Assembly: GCA_943787785.1 (NCBI GenBank)
Contig: CALSNT010000003.1
Span: 1 to 64,000 of the forward strand
Direction of reading: 5' to 3'
Length of the DNA: 64,000 bases
Origin: an uncultured Paracoccaceae bacterium
Lineage (GTDB): Bacteria; Pseudomonadota; Alphaproteobacteria; Rhodobacterales; Rhodobacteraceae
Of this stretch, positions 55,043 through 64,000 are shown in pieces. Numbering within the stretch: position 1 is the first letter of the stretch; every line of letters begins with the position of its first letter. The position numbers and the translations under genes were made by a program. The notes below the pieces were generated by a model. It saw nothing but the letters and a program-made list of their open reading frames with translations. It made no database searches and had not been told where the DNA came from.

Positions 55043-55896
55043 CGTTTATCGCCCTGGTCGCTGCGCTGCTGATTCTGGGGATTGTCTGGTTCGATGCGCT
55101 GTCAGCGTTCGTCCTCGATGCTCAGCGAACCGCGCAAAACGCAATGGCGCGCGCAGTGCATGCGGTTCGTTCCGGTCAGCCGATGGCGGTTGTCTCGTTA
55201 TGTTTTGTCACGGCAAGCTATGGATTCCTGCATGCACTGGGACCCGGACACGGAAAGGCAGCATTGGGAGCCGCCGCCCTTGGAATGCCTGTGGCCGCAC
55301 GCAGGATCGTTATCGCTACGGTGCTTGCCAGTCTGGCGCAGTCGCTAACGGCGATCGTGATCGTTCTTGCTGTTGTCCTGCTTGTGGAAACTGCCGTTTC
55401 GTCGGCGAGTGCATCGGTCGAGCAGTGGTTGGCCCCCGTTGGTCACCTTGTGCTGGCCATACTCGGGGTCTGGCTACTTGTTCGTGGTGGGCGTTCGCTG
55501 TGGCGACGTGCGACTGGCGCCGAGGCGCACACTTGCCACCACACCCACGGACCAGATGCCGAGGCGGTTGAAAACGCTGCCTCTTGGCGCGCCTTGGCAG
55601 CCGTAATTTTTGCTGTGGCGCTGCGCCCCTGCACCGGAGCCTTGTTCTTGCTCGCAATTGCGTGGCGGTTCGACATCCTGATGGTCGGGGTACTTGGGGT
55701 TCTTGCGATGGGGCTGGGAACAGCCGCGTTCAATGCATCATTTGCCTTGTTCGCGGTGGCTGCGCGGTCCTTTGCGACCAGGCTGACCCCGTCATTCGGG
55801 ATAGGGCTTGTTTTGGTCACAGGCACAATTCAGGTGGTCGTTGGTGCGGGTGTCCTGGCGCTGGGGTTATCTCTGGCGTGGCAGGCGCTGACATGA
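55027..55896 (+). CDS. NicO/RcnA-family nickel/cobalt transporter
   Basis: 289 residues, about seven membrane segments. NicO hallmarks: FLHALGPGHGKAALGAAALG in the second segment region and a cytoplasmic His-containing loop TCHHTHGPDAEAVEN, then ALRPCTGALFLLAIAW. Paired with DUF1007. Direction (uptake or efflux) and metal cannot be settled from sequence; Co demand by the nitrile hydratase and NrdJ in the same window makes cobalt uptake worth considering. Confidence 0.88.
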   Translation: MRFLVTFIALVAALLILGIVWFDALSAFVLDAQRTAQNAMARAVHAVRSGQPMAVVSLCFVTASYGFLHALGPGHGKAALGAAALGMPVAARRIVIATVLASLAQSLTAIVIVLAVVLLVETAVSSASASVEQWLAPVGHLVLAILGVWLLVRGGRSLWRRATGAEAHTCHHTHGPDAEAVENAASWRALAAVIFAVALRPCTGALFLLAIAWRFDILMVGVLGVLAMGLGTAAFNASFALFAVAARSFATRLTPSFGIGLVLVTGTIQVVVGAGVLALGLSLAWQALT

Positions 55897-55902
55897 CTGA
55901 AT

Positions 55903-56529
55903 TCAGGCTCTGCGCGCCACATATCCACGGCTGGTGCGCGATGGTGGCCCTGCGGGAAAGGCGTATTCGAATTCGACGTCAAACCCGGCCTGTTCCAGCA
56001 GGTCCAGCATCTCATCGCGTCTGAAACACCGGTGCCGCCATTGCAGCCAGATAATCGCATTGCACCAATGCGGCTTGGACGCGACCAGCCACAGCCTGCC
56101 TCCGGGGGCCAGTAGGTCACCAAGCTGGCGCAGCGCCTCGACGGGTTCGGGACAGTGTTCGACGATATGGGCAGCGAGCACTGTGGTTGCCGAGGCCGGC
56201 GATACTTGCCCCAGCAGCCCCTCAACCGGGCGGGCTGCCACATCGCGGGCGGCAAGTGCTGCAATGCCCCGGTCCAGCATTCCCGGAGAGGGGTCCACGA
56301 GGGTCAACTGATCCGGCGGACCATTGACGGCGACCCATGCCTCGGCGAAGGCGGCACTTCCGCAGCCCATGTCGATGACGCTCTGATCGGCTGACCGGTC
56401 GATGCTACGCGCCGACAGGAACCCAAGGTAGCCGTCGTAGTACCCCAGCGCCCGCATTTTGTCGCGCCATCGGTTGGCGGCCCCGTCGTAGCGGCTGGTC
56501 AGGAATTCAGGGCGGGTGGCGTCGCTCAT
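55903..56529 (-). CDS. Class I SAM-dependent methyltransferase
   Basis: 208 residues from the ATG at 56529. Methyltransf_11 fold with motif I SVIDMGCGSAAFAEAW, motif II ATTVLAAHIVEHCPEPVEAL and motif III LLAPGGRLWLVASKPHW. Substrate unknown. Convergent with the NicO gene (6 bp apart) and divergent from hisC. Confidence 0.85.
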   Translation of the reverse strand: MSDATRPEFLTSRYDGAANRWRDKMRALGYYDGYLGFLSARSIDRSADQSVIDMGCGSAAFAEAWVAVNGPPDQLTLVDPSPGMLDRGIAALAARDVAARPVEGLLGQVSPASATTVLAAHIVEHCPEPVEALRQLGDLLAPGGRLWLVASKPHWCNAIIWLQWRHRCFRRDEMLDLLEQAGFDVEFEYAFPAGPPSRTSRGYVARRA

Positions 56530-56639
56530 ACGGGGTATTCTGCCACTCTGGCGCGCAATTAGGAAGGTGGCGGCACAGCGCACTGGCCATGCCCCGGACG
56601 CGCCGCTAGAACACGCCCGAACTGAAAGAAACTGGCCCG

Positions 56640-57728
56640 ATGACCCACGCGATCCGCCCGCAACCCGGTATTCTGAATATCTCGCCCTATGTGGGCGGGG
56701 TGTCGCATGCGGCTGGCGTGTCAAATGTCGTGAAGCTGTCGTCCAACGAGAACCCCCTGGGGCCGAGTGAGGCAGCGAAAACGGCATTCAGAAACACGGC
56801 GCAGTCGCTGCACCGCTACCCGGATCAAAGTCACGCCGCCCTGCGCGCCGCTTTGGCCGAGGTGCACGGGCTGGACGCGGAGCGAATTATCTGCGGTGCC
56901 GGTTCGGACGAGATCATTGCCTTTCTCTGCCAGACTTATGCCGGGCCGGGGTCCGAGGTGATCTATACTCAGCACGGCTTTTCCATGTATCGGATTTCAG
57001 CGCTGGCCGCCGGAGCGACGCCGGTGGAGGTGCCGGAACGGGACCGGGTTGTGGACGTCGATGCTATTCTGGCGGGCGTGACCGAACGCACGACGCTGAT
57101 TTTCATCGCCAATCCGGGCAATCCGACCAGCACGATGGTCGACGCGGGCGAGGTGGCGCGGCTGGCGGCGGCGTTGCCGGATCACGTGTTGCTGGTGCTG
57201 GACGGGGCCTATGCCGAATTTGTTGACGGCTTTGACGGCGGAGCCGCGCTAGTCGATGCGCGCGACAATGTCGTGATGACGCGAACATTCTCGAAACTCT
57301 ATGGGCTTGGCGCGCTCAGGGTCGGATGGGGTTATGGACCGGCGCATGTGATTGACGCGCTGAACCGGGTGCGTGGGCCGTTCAACCTGTCTACGACGCA
57401 GCTGGAAACGGCCGAGGCGGCACTGCTGGATCGCGACTGGGTTGACCACTGCCGATCCGAAAATGCGCGGCTGCGTGTCTTGCTGGCCGAGGCATTGGCC
57501 GAGATGGGCGTGCCTTCGGATACCTCCTGCGCAAATTTTATTTTGGCACGGTTCCGGGACGCGGCTGAGGCCACCGCCTGCTATGACCATCTGCAAGCCG
57601 CGGGAGTGCTGGTGCGCAAGGTTGCCAGCTACGGCCTTCCGCACTGCCTGCGGATCACCATCGGGGATCAGGAGTCGTGTAATCGTGTGGCATATCTGAT
57701 TGGAACGTTTCGCGAGGGGCAGTCATGA
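56640..57728 (+). CDS. hisC: Histidinol-phosphate aminotransferase
   Basis: 362 residues. PLP-dependent fold type [30 protein letters not shown], and the Schiff-base lysine in [20 protein letters not shown]. Catalyses the transamination of imidazole acetol-phosphate in histidine synthesis; in organisms with this hisC-tyrC pairing it may also serve phenylalanine/tyrosine transamination. ATGA overlap with tyrC. Confidence 0.9.
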   Translation: MTHAIRPQPGILNISPYVGGVSHAAGVSNVVKLSSNENPLGPSEAAKTAFRNTAQSLHRYPDQSHAALRAALAEVHGLDAERIICGAGSDEIIAFLCQTYAGPGSEVIYTQHGFSMYRISALAAGATPVEVPERDRVVDVDAILAGVTERTTLIFIANPGNPTSTMVDAGEVARLAAALPDHVLLVLDGAYAEFVDGFDGGAALVDARDNVVMTRTFSKLYGLGALRVGWGYGPAHVIDALNRVRGPFNLSTTQLETAEAALLDRDWVDHCRSENARLRVLLAEALAEMGVPSDTSCANFILARFRDAAEATACYDHLQAAGVLVRKVASYGLPHCLRITIGDQESCNRVAYLIGTFREGQS

Positions 57729-58639
57729 ATCAGATATACGATCGAGTTGCTCTGATCGGGCTGGGGCTGATCGCCTCGTCGATGGCCCATGCAATGCGTG
57801 CCCAAGGGTTGGCCGGAGAGATCGTCGGAACCGCCCGCTCCGCCGATACCCGCGCAGTCGCCGCCGAGATTGGGTTTTGCGACCGCATCACCGAAACCGC
57901 GGCCGAAGCCGTGCAGGGGGCTGATCTGGTGGTTCTGGCGACGCCCATTGGCGTGATGGGTGCGATTGCCGCAGACATTGCTCCGCATCTGGCGGCGGGC
58001 GCGACACTCACCGACGTGGGCAGCGTCAAGCGCGCTGTGATCGAGGCTGTCGGGCCGCATGTGCCTGAGGGCGTGCATTTCATACCGGGCCATCCGCTGG
58101 CCGGGACCGAGAAATCCGGACCTCACTCGGGCTTCGCGAGCCTGTTCAAGAACCGTTGGCACCTTCTGGTGCCGGTCGAGGGCACCGACGCAAAGGCGCT
58201 GGCCCGGCTGCGCAGCCTGTGGGAGGCGATGGGCGCGAATGTGGACGTCATGGAGGCTGACCACCACGACTTGGTGTTGGCCGTAACAAGCCATGCGCCG
58301 CACCTGATCGCCTACACGATGGTGGGTGTAGCCGATGATCTGGGTCGTGTGACAGACAGCGAAGTGGTTCAATTCTCGGCGGCCGGTTTCCGCGATTTCA
58401 CCCGGATTGCCGCCAGTGATCCGACAATGTGGCGCGATGTGTTCCTGACCAACAAGGACGCGACGCTTGAGATCTTGGGGCGCTTCACCGAAGAGCTGTT
58501 TGCCCTGCAACGCGCGATCCGCACTGGCGATGGCGATCATCTGTTCGACTATTTCACTCGCACGCGGGCGATCCGGCGCGGCATTGTTGAGGCCGGGCAG
58601 GACACGGATGCAGATAATTTCGGACGGGGTGGCGCGTGA
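57725..58639 (+). CDS. tyrC: Prephenate/arogenate dehydrogenase family protein
   Basis: 304 residues. The NAD(P)-binding motif is [17 protein letters not shown] (the second conserved Gly region reads IASS rather than IGGS). Substrate-domain blocks are [29 protein letters not shown] and [14 protein letters not shown]. Converts prephenate or arogenate to the tyrosine precursor. Coupled to hisC upstream (ATGA) and to the extensin-like gene downstream (GTGA). Confidence 0.9.
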   Translation: MNQIYDRVALIGLGLIASSMAHAMRAQGLAGEIVGTARSADTRAVAAEIGFCDRITETAAEAVQGADLVVLATPIGVMGAIAADIAPHLAAGATLTDVGSVKRAVIEAVGPHVPEGVHFIPGHPLAGTEKSGPHSGFASLFKNRWHLLVPVEGTDAKALARLRSLWEAMGANVDVMEADHHDLVLAVTSHAPHLIAYTMVGVADDLGRVTDSEVVQFSAAGFRDFTRIAASDPTMWRDVFLTNKDATLEILGRFTEELFALQRAIRTGDGDHLFDYFTRTRAIRRGIVEAGQDTDADNFGRGGA

Positions 58640-59436
58640 TCCGCGCTATGATCATTCTGGCGTTTTTGATGCCCGCCGCACCGGTTCTGGCGCAGTCAAC
58701 TGAGCGGTTTGTTCCCGTTTATACCGGGGCCGCCTTCCGCCCCAAGCCGCGTCCGTGGACACGGGATCGCGCGGCGCGGGTGCGTGCAGCGGTAGATCAG
58801 GCTATGGCTGGCCTCGGACAGTCACCGCGCCCTGCGGGGCGGAGCCTTGAAGTTGTGTCGGCACCACAGTCAAATGGCGTCGTGGCGCGGGCGGTTACGC
58901 GAAACGCTGCCGCTGGTCGTGTGTGCGGTGACAACGGGATCGTCGGAACCTGGATCAAACGGATCAAGGGCAAGCTGAACGGATGCGGGATCGCCAAGCC
59001 GGTCAAGGTCACGGCGGTTGACGGCGTGACGCTCAGCACCCCTGCGACGATGGATTGTCAGACAGCAAAGACGTTGAAAAGCTGGGTGAAGTCAGGCCTG
59101 CGCAAGTCAGTCGGCCGTCGCGGAGGAGGTCCGGCACAACTGAAGGTCGCCGCGAGTTATTCCTGCCGATCACGCAATAACCAGGCAGGGGCAAAGATAT
59201 CGGAACATGGCAGGGGTCACGCCATCGACATTTCGGCGGTGATCTTGCGCGATGGATCGACAATCTCGGTGCTAGAGCATTGGGGCAAGGGCAAACGGGG
59301 ACAAATACTGGCCGCCATGCACAAGCGGGCTTGCGGGCCATTCGGGACTGTTCTGGGGCCGAACTCGGACCGGTTTCACCGGGACCATTTTCATTTTGAC
59401 ACGGCGCGCTATCGCAAGGGCAGCTATTGTCGCTGA
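58636..59436 (+). CDS. Extensin-like C-terminal domain protein (LAS-peptidase fold)
   Basis: 266 residues with a GTG start overlapping the tyrC stop. A signal peptide ([19 protein letters not shown]) is followed by an Arg-rich linker and an extensin-like C-terminal domain with ISEHGRGHAIDIS and DRFHRDHFHFD, the SxHxxGxAxD and HxH metal motifs of LAS-type peptidoglycan peptidases. Cysteines (VCGDNG, GCGI, YSCR, ACGPFG) suggest disulfides. A periplasmic cell-wall role is inferred. Confidence 0.85.
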   Translation: MIRAMIILAFLMPAAPVLAQSTERFVPVYTGAAFRPKPRPWTRDRAARVRAAVDQAMAGLGQSPRPAGRSLEVVSAPQSNGVVARAVTRNAAAGRVCGDNGIVGTWIKRIKGKLNGCGIAKPVKVTAVDGVTLSTPATMDCQTAKTLKSWVKSGLRKSVGRRGGGPAQLKVAASYSCRSRNNQAGAKISEHGRGHAIDISAVILRDGSTISVLEHWGKGKRGQILAAMHKRACGPFGTVLGPNSDRFHRDHFHFDTARYRKGSYCR

Positions 59437-59458
59437 GACCGGGCTGACAAGGTCAATG

Positions 59459-59476
59459 CCTCCGGCGGGGGTTTTT
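59459..59476 (+). terminator. Terminator after the hisC-tyrC-extensin operon
   Basis: CCTCCGGCGGGGG followed by TTTTT, 22 bp after the operon's last stop. Same motif class as the element at 29811-29837. Confidence 0.65.
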
Positions 59477-59505
59477 CTGTACCAATGATGAAGAAATTCG
59501 GTTGA

Positions 59506-59913
59506 TCAGTCTTTGGACCTGGTCTGTCGGTCGGCCTTCTTGCGTACCAGCACCGAGCGCAGGTCGTGCATTGCCAGCAGCAGGCGGTCGGTGACGTTTT
59601 CGAGGTCGCCGTTGCTGGCCTTCGATTGTGCCCAATGAGTTGTCAGGTTCAGATGATCGACGGTGCGGTGAATGTCGTCGATATCCCGGCGGGCGAGCAG
59701 GGCAGTTCGTTCGGTCATCCAGTTATTGATCGCCTTGAGGTCGCCATCCGACAGCGTGCGGTCGCCTTGGGGTTTGACGTCACCCTTCTTGAGATTGACG
59801 ACGGCAATCTGTTCCATCTCGACGCGCAGATTTCGCGCATCGGGGTTGATCCGGAATACGAAGGCGCCGTTGTCACGGATGCGGAAGTAATAGTCGGGTA
59901 ACTCGCCTGCCAT
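59506..59913 (-). CDS. Conserved hypothetical protein downstream of aspC
   Basis: 135 residues with a strong GGAGG site. Soluble and charged: an N-terminal beta-type region (YYFRIRDNGAFVFRINPD, VVNLKKGDVKP) and a helical C-terminus (about 55-125), with no recognised domain. It follows aspC by 13 bp on the same strand, so it is probably co-transcribed. Confidence 0.75.
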   Translation of the reverse strand: MAGELPDYYFRIRDNGAFVFRINPDARNLRVEMEQIAVVNLKKGDVKPQGDRTLSDGDLKAINNWMTERTALLARRDIDDIHRTVDHLNLTTHWAQSKASNGDLENVTDRLLLAMHDLRSVLVRKKADRQTRSKD

Positions 59914-59926
59914 TTCCGCCCTCCGT

Positions 59927-61465
<1,539 letters not shown>

Positions 61466-61560
61466 ACACTGCGAAAATTTTGACGAGTGGTTATTCCTTA
61501 ACTCATTGTTCTTACTTTCCGTCGAATGTTTCCCAACCGAACAATTCGGCGGAGAGCATC

Positions 61561-62058
61561 ATGGCGATTCACCAGACGGTGGGCGCGACACCCGACACGG
61601 GGTTCATGCGGCAGTATCTTGACAGCCTTGCGCTGGTCGAGCGGCTGCATCGTTTGCTCCTGGACGTCATCAAGGACGAATTCGAACGGCTTGGAATGCT
61701 TGAGATCAACTCGGTTCAGGCGCTGCTGCTGTTCAACATCGGCGAGAATGAGGTCACGGCGGGTGAGTTGAAATCGCGCGGCTATTATCAGGGCTCGAAC
61801 GTAAGCTATAACCTCAAGAAGCTGGTCGATGCGGGGTTCATGCACCATCAGCGCTGTGAAATTGATCGGCGCTCGGTCCGGGTACGCCTGACAGAAAAGG
61901 GGCGTGAAGTGCGTGGGATCGTCAATGACCTGTTCGCGCGCCACGCCGAGGGGCTGCAATCGCGCGGTGTACTGGGGCCGGACGGGATCGAGGATATCAA
62001 TGTCTCGCTGCGCCGGGTCGAGCGGTATTGGTCCGATCAGATCCGGTATATCTACTGA
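61561..62058 (+). CDS. MarR-family regulator, LdtR-like
   Basis: 165 residues from the ATG at 61561. Winged helix-turn-helix: NSVQALLLFNIGENEVTAGEL, then the recognition region GYYQGSNVSYNLKKLVDAG and wing RRSVRVRLTEKG. The YYQGSNVSYNLKKL stretch is typical of the LdtR group, regulators of L,D-transpeptidase and stress genes in Rhizobiales. Ends in a 7-bp convergent overlap with the DUF1194 gene. Confidence 0.87.
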   Translation: MAIHQTVGATPDTGFMRQYLDSLALVERLHRLLLDVIKDEFERLGMLEINSVQALLLFNIGENEVTAGELKSRGYYQGSNVSYNLKKLVDAGFMHHQRCEIDRRSVRVRLTEKGREVRGIVNDLFARHAEGLQSRGVLGPDGIEDINVSLRRVERYWSDQIRYIY

Positions 62059-62807
62059 GCGTCTGTTTGGGCGTCGGCAAATCGTCGGCTCGGTGTCGAC
62101 GGCGGCGCGGCGCCCATTGGCAGTGTCTCCAGTTCTCGAAGCAATTTTCGGGCCATCGCGTCGGCGTAGTCTTCGAATCCAAGCGCGGCCTCAAGGAAAG
62201 CATCAGGGCCGTGGAGAATCTCGGCATCGAAATAGGCGGTCAGCTCAGCGATGTGAGATTGGCGCAGATCGTCACTGCGCGTTGTCGCCGTTCCGATGAC
62301 CAGCGCGTTGATCGTCATGTCGCCCAGCTGGCCCGAGGCCCGAACCGTTCGAGGGCGCGGCCAGTCGTTGTTCTTACCGTCGCCCGAAATATCCAGCACC
62401 CGCCGCCAGCAACGTGGCCCGCGGTCCTGCAGCGCGACCGCGAATTCCATCGCTGCGCCAAGTGCTGTGGTTTCCGGTGCGGCGCTGCGTTGCCAGACGC
62501 GCAGACGTGTGGTGACCAATGCGATGTCATTGGCCGAGCCAAGGCTGATCCAGTCCTGAATCAATCGTTGATACGACCCGCCAGACCATTCGAAAATCGC
62601 CAGCGCCACCGGCGTCGCGGGCATATCCAGCAGCGCGGCGCGCACGGCAGGGTCCTCCAGCGCGCGGGCGACGCCCTCAAGTTGCAACACATACTCGCGT
62701 TCATCGACCGAGCCTGAAACATCCAGAGCCAGCACCAGCGACTGGCGGCAAGCGCCCTGTGCCATGCCCGCCCAAAGCGTCAGGGCAAGGGTCAGAGCGC
62801 GGAACAT
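62052..62807 (-). CDS. Exported DUF1194 (VWA-like) protein
   Basis: 251 residues from the ATG at 62807, five bases after the VOC gene stop. The signal peptide ends near MAQGA. A von Willebrand A-type domain follows, with the MIDAS motif LALDVSGSVDEREY and VLDISGDGKNNDW. DUF1194 proteins are common in roseobacters; function unknown. The C-terminal tail (GAAPPSTPSRRFADAQ) is low complexity. Confidence 0.85.
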   Translation of the reverse strand: MFRALTLALTLWAGMAQGACRQSLVLALDVSGSVDEREYVLQLEGVARALEDPAVRAALLDMPATPVALAIFEWSGGSYQRLIQDWISLGSANDIALVTTRLRVWQRSAAPETTALGAAMEFAVALQDRGPRCWRRVLDISGDGKNNDWPRPRTVRASGQLGDMTINALVIGTATTRSDDLRQSHIAELTAYFDAEILHGPDAFLEAALGFEDYADAMARKLLRELETLPMGAAPPSTPSRRFADAQTDAQ

Positions 62808-62811
62808 TCCA

Positions 62812-63240
62812 TCACCAATGACCAGTGTTTTCCATGCTGGCCCACGGCTCGGCGGGCGCCAGTGAGTCACCTTCCTGTAGAAGCTCGACCGAGATGTTGT
62901 CGGGAGAGCGTACGAAGGCCATGTGCCCGTCACGGGGCGGGCGGTTGATGGTGACTCCGTTGTCCATCAGGTGTTGGCAGACCTCGTAGATATTGCCGAC
63001 CCGGTAGGCCAGGTGGCCGAAGTGGCGGCTGTCCGAGGGTAGGCCGTCGTCGCCGTCCCAGTTGTAGGTCAGCTCAACCGGGCATTCCGGCTGACCGGGG
63101 GCTGCCATGAAGACATTGGTATAGCGCCCGCCCTCGCTGTCGTGGCGCTTGGTTTCTTCCAGTCCCAGTAGTTTGAAGAAGGCGATTGTGGCGTCCAGGT
63201 CTTTGGCGCGTACCATCGTGTGGAGGTATTTCAGTGTCAT
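62812..63240 (-). CDS. gloA: VOC-family protein, lactoylglutathione lyase-like
   Basis: 142 residues from the ATG at 63240. Glyoxalase I fold in two beta-alpha-beta-beta-beta modules: YLHTMVRAKDLDATIAFF (metal His), VELTYNWDGDD (metal Glu), HFGHLAYRVGNIYEVCQHL and ISVELLQEGDS. It likely detoxifies methylglyoxal with glutathione; other dioxygenase-fold roles are possible. Four bases before the DUF1194 gene, probably one transcript. Confidence 0.83.
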   Translation of the reverse strand: MTLKYLHTMVRAKDLDATIAFFKLLGLEETKRHDSEGGRYTNVFMAAPGQPECPVELTYNWDGDDGLPSDSRHFGHLAYRVGNIYEVCQHLMDNGVTINRPPRDGHMAFVRSPDNISVELLQEGDSLAPAEPWASMENTGHW

Positions 63241-63274
63241 CGGGTCGGTCTCCGGCTGTTGGTCCGCGGTTAAC

Positions 63275-64000
63275 TTAGGGCAGGCGGCGGGCTTTCGACA
63301 GGGCTGATCGGGACAAAGCTGTGCGACTGAGCGGGTCGCGGACGACGAGCGTGACGGTGACGAAGGCGACAAACAGCAGCAGATACCACGACCCCATCTT
63401 GGCAAAACTGACCAGTTGGAACTGGCTTTGCCCCGTATAGACCCAGGTGCCGGTCAGCGTACCGACATTCTCGGCAACCCAAAGCGCGATACTGGCTAGA
63501 AATGCGGCGACAGGCAGGGACATCCAGCGTGGCGTATCACCGATGAAGTACCAGATGCGGGTGCGAGCGAACATCAGGATTGTGGCTGCGAACAGGCCGA
63601 GGCGAATGTCGGGCAGGTAGTGATGGGCAAAGAAATTTATGTAGATTGCGCACGCCAATAGCAGGGTTGCCCAGAACGGCGGGTAGGGGGCGAAGCGCAT
63701 CTCGAAGATGCGGATCACGCGGGCCATGTAGCTGCCGACTGAAGCGTACATGAAGCCCGAAAACAGTGGCACCCCGGCAAGTTTGATCAGACCGGGTTCG
63801 GGGTAAGCCCAGCTTCCGGCTGCGATTTTGAAGATCTCCATCGCCGTGCCGGTCAGGTGAAACAGCAGGATCACCCGCGCCTCGGCCCAGGTCTCCAGTT
63901 TAAGCGCCAGGAATGTGACTTGGGTGGCAAGTGCGAAGAGGAACAGAAAGTCGTAGCGGCGCAAGGGCCAGCCGTCCTGCCAAAACGCCGAGGTCAGAAT
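63275..64000 (-). CDS. DUF817 integral membrane protein (5' end outside the window)
   Basis: At least 241 residues. The frame is open to the window edge with TSAFWQDGWPLRRYDFLFLF, so the start lies beyond 64000. About seven to eight membrane segments; family blocks ILLFHLTGTAMEIFKIAAGSW, GVPLFSGFMYASVGSYMARV and NFFAHHYLPDIR (His pair). DUF817 is of unknown function. The C-terminal tail is basic (SRTALSRSALSKARRLP). Confidence 0.85.
   Translation of the reverse strand: MLTSAFWQDGWPLRRYDFLFLFALATQVTFLALKLETWAEARVILLFHLTGTAMEIFKIAAGSWAYPEPGLIKLAGVPLFSGFMYASVGSYMARVIRIFEMRFAPYPPFWATLLLACAIYINFFAHHYLPDIRLGLFAATILMFARTRIWYFIGDTPRWMSLPVAAFLASIALWVAENVGTLTGTWVYTGQSQFQLVSFAKMGSWYLLLFVAFVTVTLVVRDPLSRTALSRSALSKARRLP

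Overview
The window looks like a chromosomal segment of an alphaproteobacterium of the Rhodobacteraceae (Roseobacter-like). The evidence is a coding-dense, mostly GC-rich sequence carrying the alphaproteobacterial type of HisRS, a short-form hisG with hisZ, a B12-dependent ribonucleotide reductase (nrdJ), a BMP-type ABC transporter beside xdhABC, an LdtR-like MarR regulator, SdhE, DUF1489, DUF1194 and DUF817 proteins, and many 4-bp ATGA/GTGA gene overlaps. The assignment rests on gene content only.

Layout. (1) 1-13.6 kb is a visibly AT-richer accessory region. It has an IS3-family element at the left edge, then an exopolysaccharide locus: glycosyltransferase, YdcF-like protein, galU, a NusG/RfaH-like antiterminator, and a minus-strand export module of Wza-like lipoprotein, LMW tyrosine phosphatase, Wzc-like tyrosine autokinase and an EpsG/Wzy-like polymerase. 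A serine recombinase fused in frame to the catalytic half of an IS66 transposase splits the locus. (2) 13.7-15.1 kb holds a broken REP-associated (RAYT) transposase with four REP-like palindromes; one palindrome is read as the C-terminus of a DUF4145 protein downstream of ettA. (3) 16.8-26.3 kb holds an LprI-like protein, a cobalt-type nitrile hydratase operon, a GGDEF protein with a damaged EAL domain, nadD, dacB, and a FAD oxidoreductase/aldo-keto reductase/methyltransferase cluster. (4) 26.6-37 kb is one seven-gene minus-strand operon, xdhA-xdhB-xdhC-ABC ATPase-two permeases-BMP binding protein, probably for uptake and oxidation of purines; its XdhA has an extra disordered tail of about 300 residues. 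(5) 37-49.8 kb holds dnaE, slyX, three tandem GT25 glycosyltransferases and hisS-hisZ-hisG. (6) 49.9-64 kb holds nrdJ, a Hint-domain protein behind a consensus CtrA site, rpsD, a DUF1007/NicO metal transport pair, hisC-tyrC-extensin-like, aspC, sdhE, a MarR regulator and the 5'-truncated (by the window edge) DUF817 gene.

The most unusual object is the recombinase-IS66 chimera at 5935-7983. Next come the XdhA tail, the REP/RAYT relic with its captured REP, the GT25 triplet with matching arginine-rich tails, and the CtrA site before the Hint gene. No CRISPR array, rRNA or convincing tRNA gene was seen.
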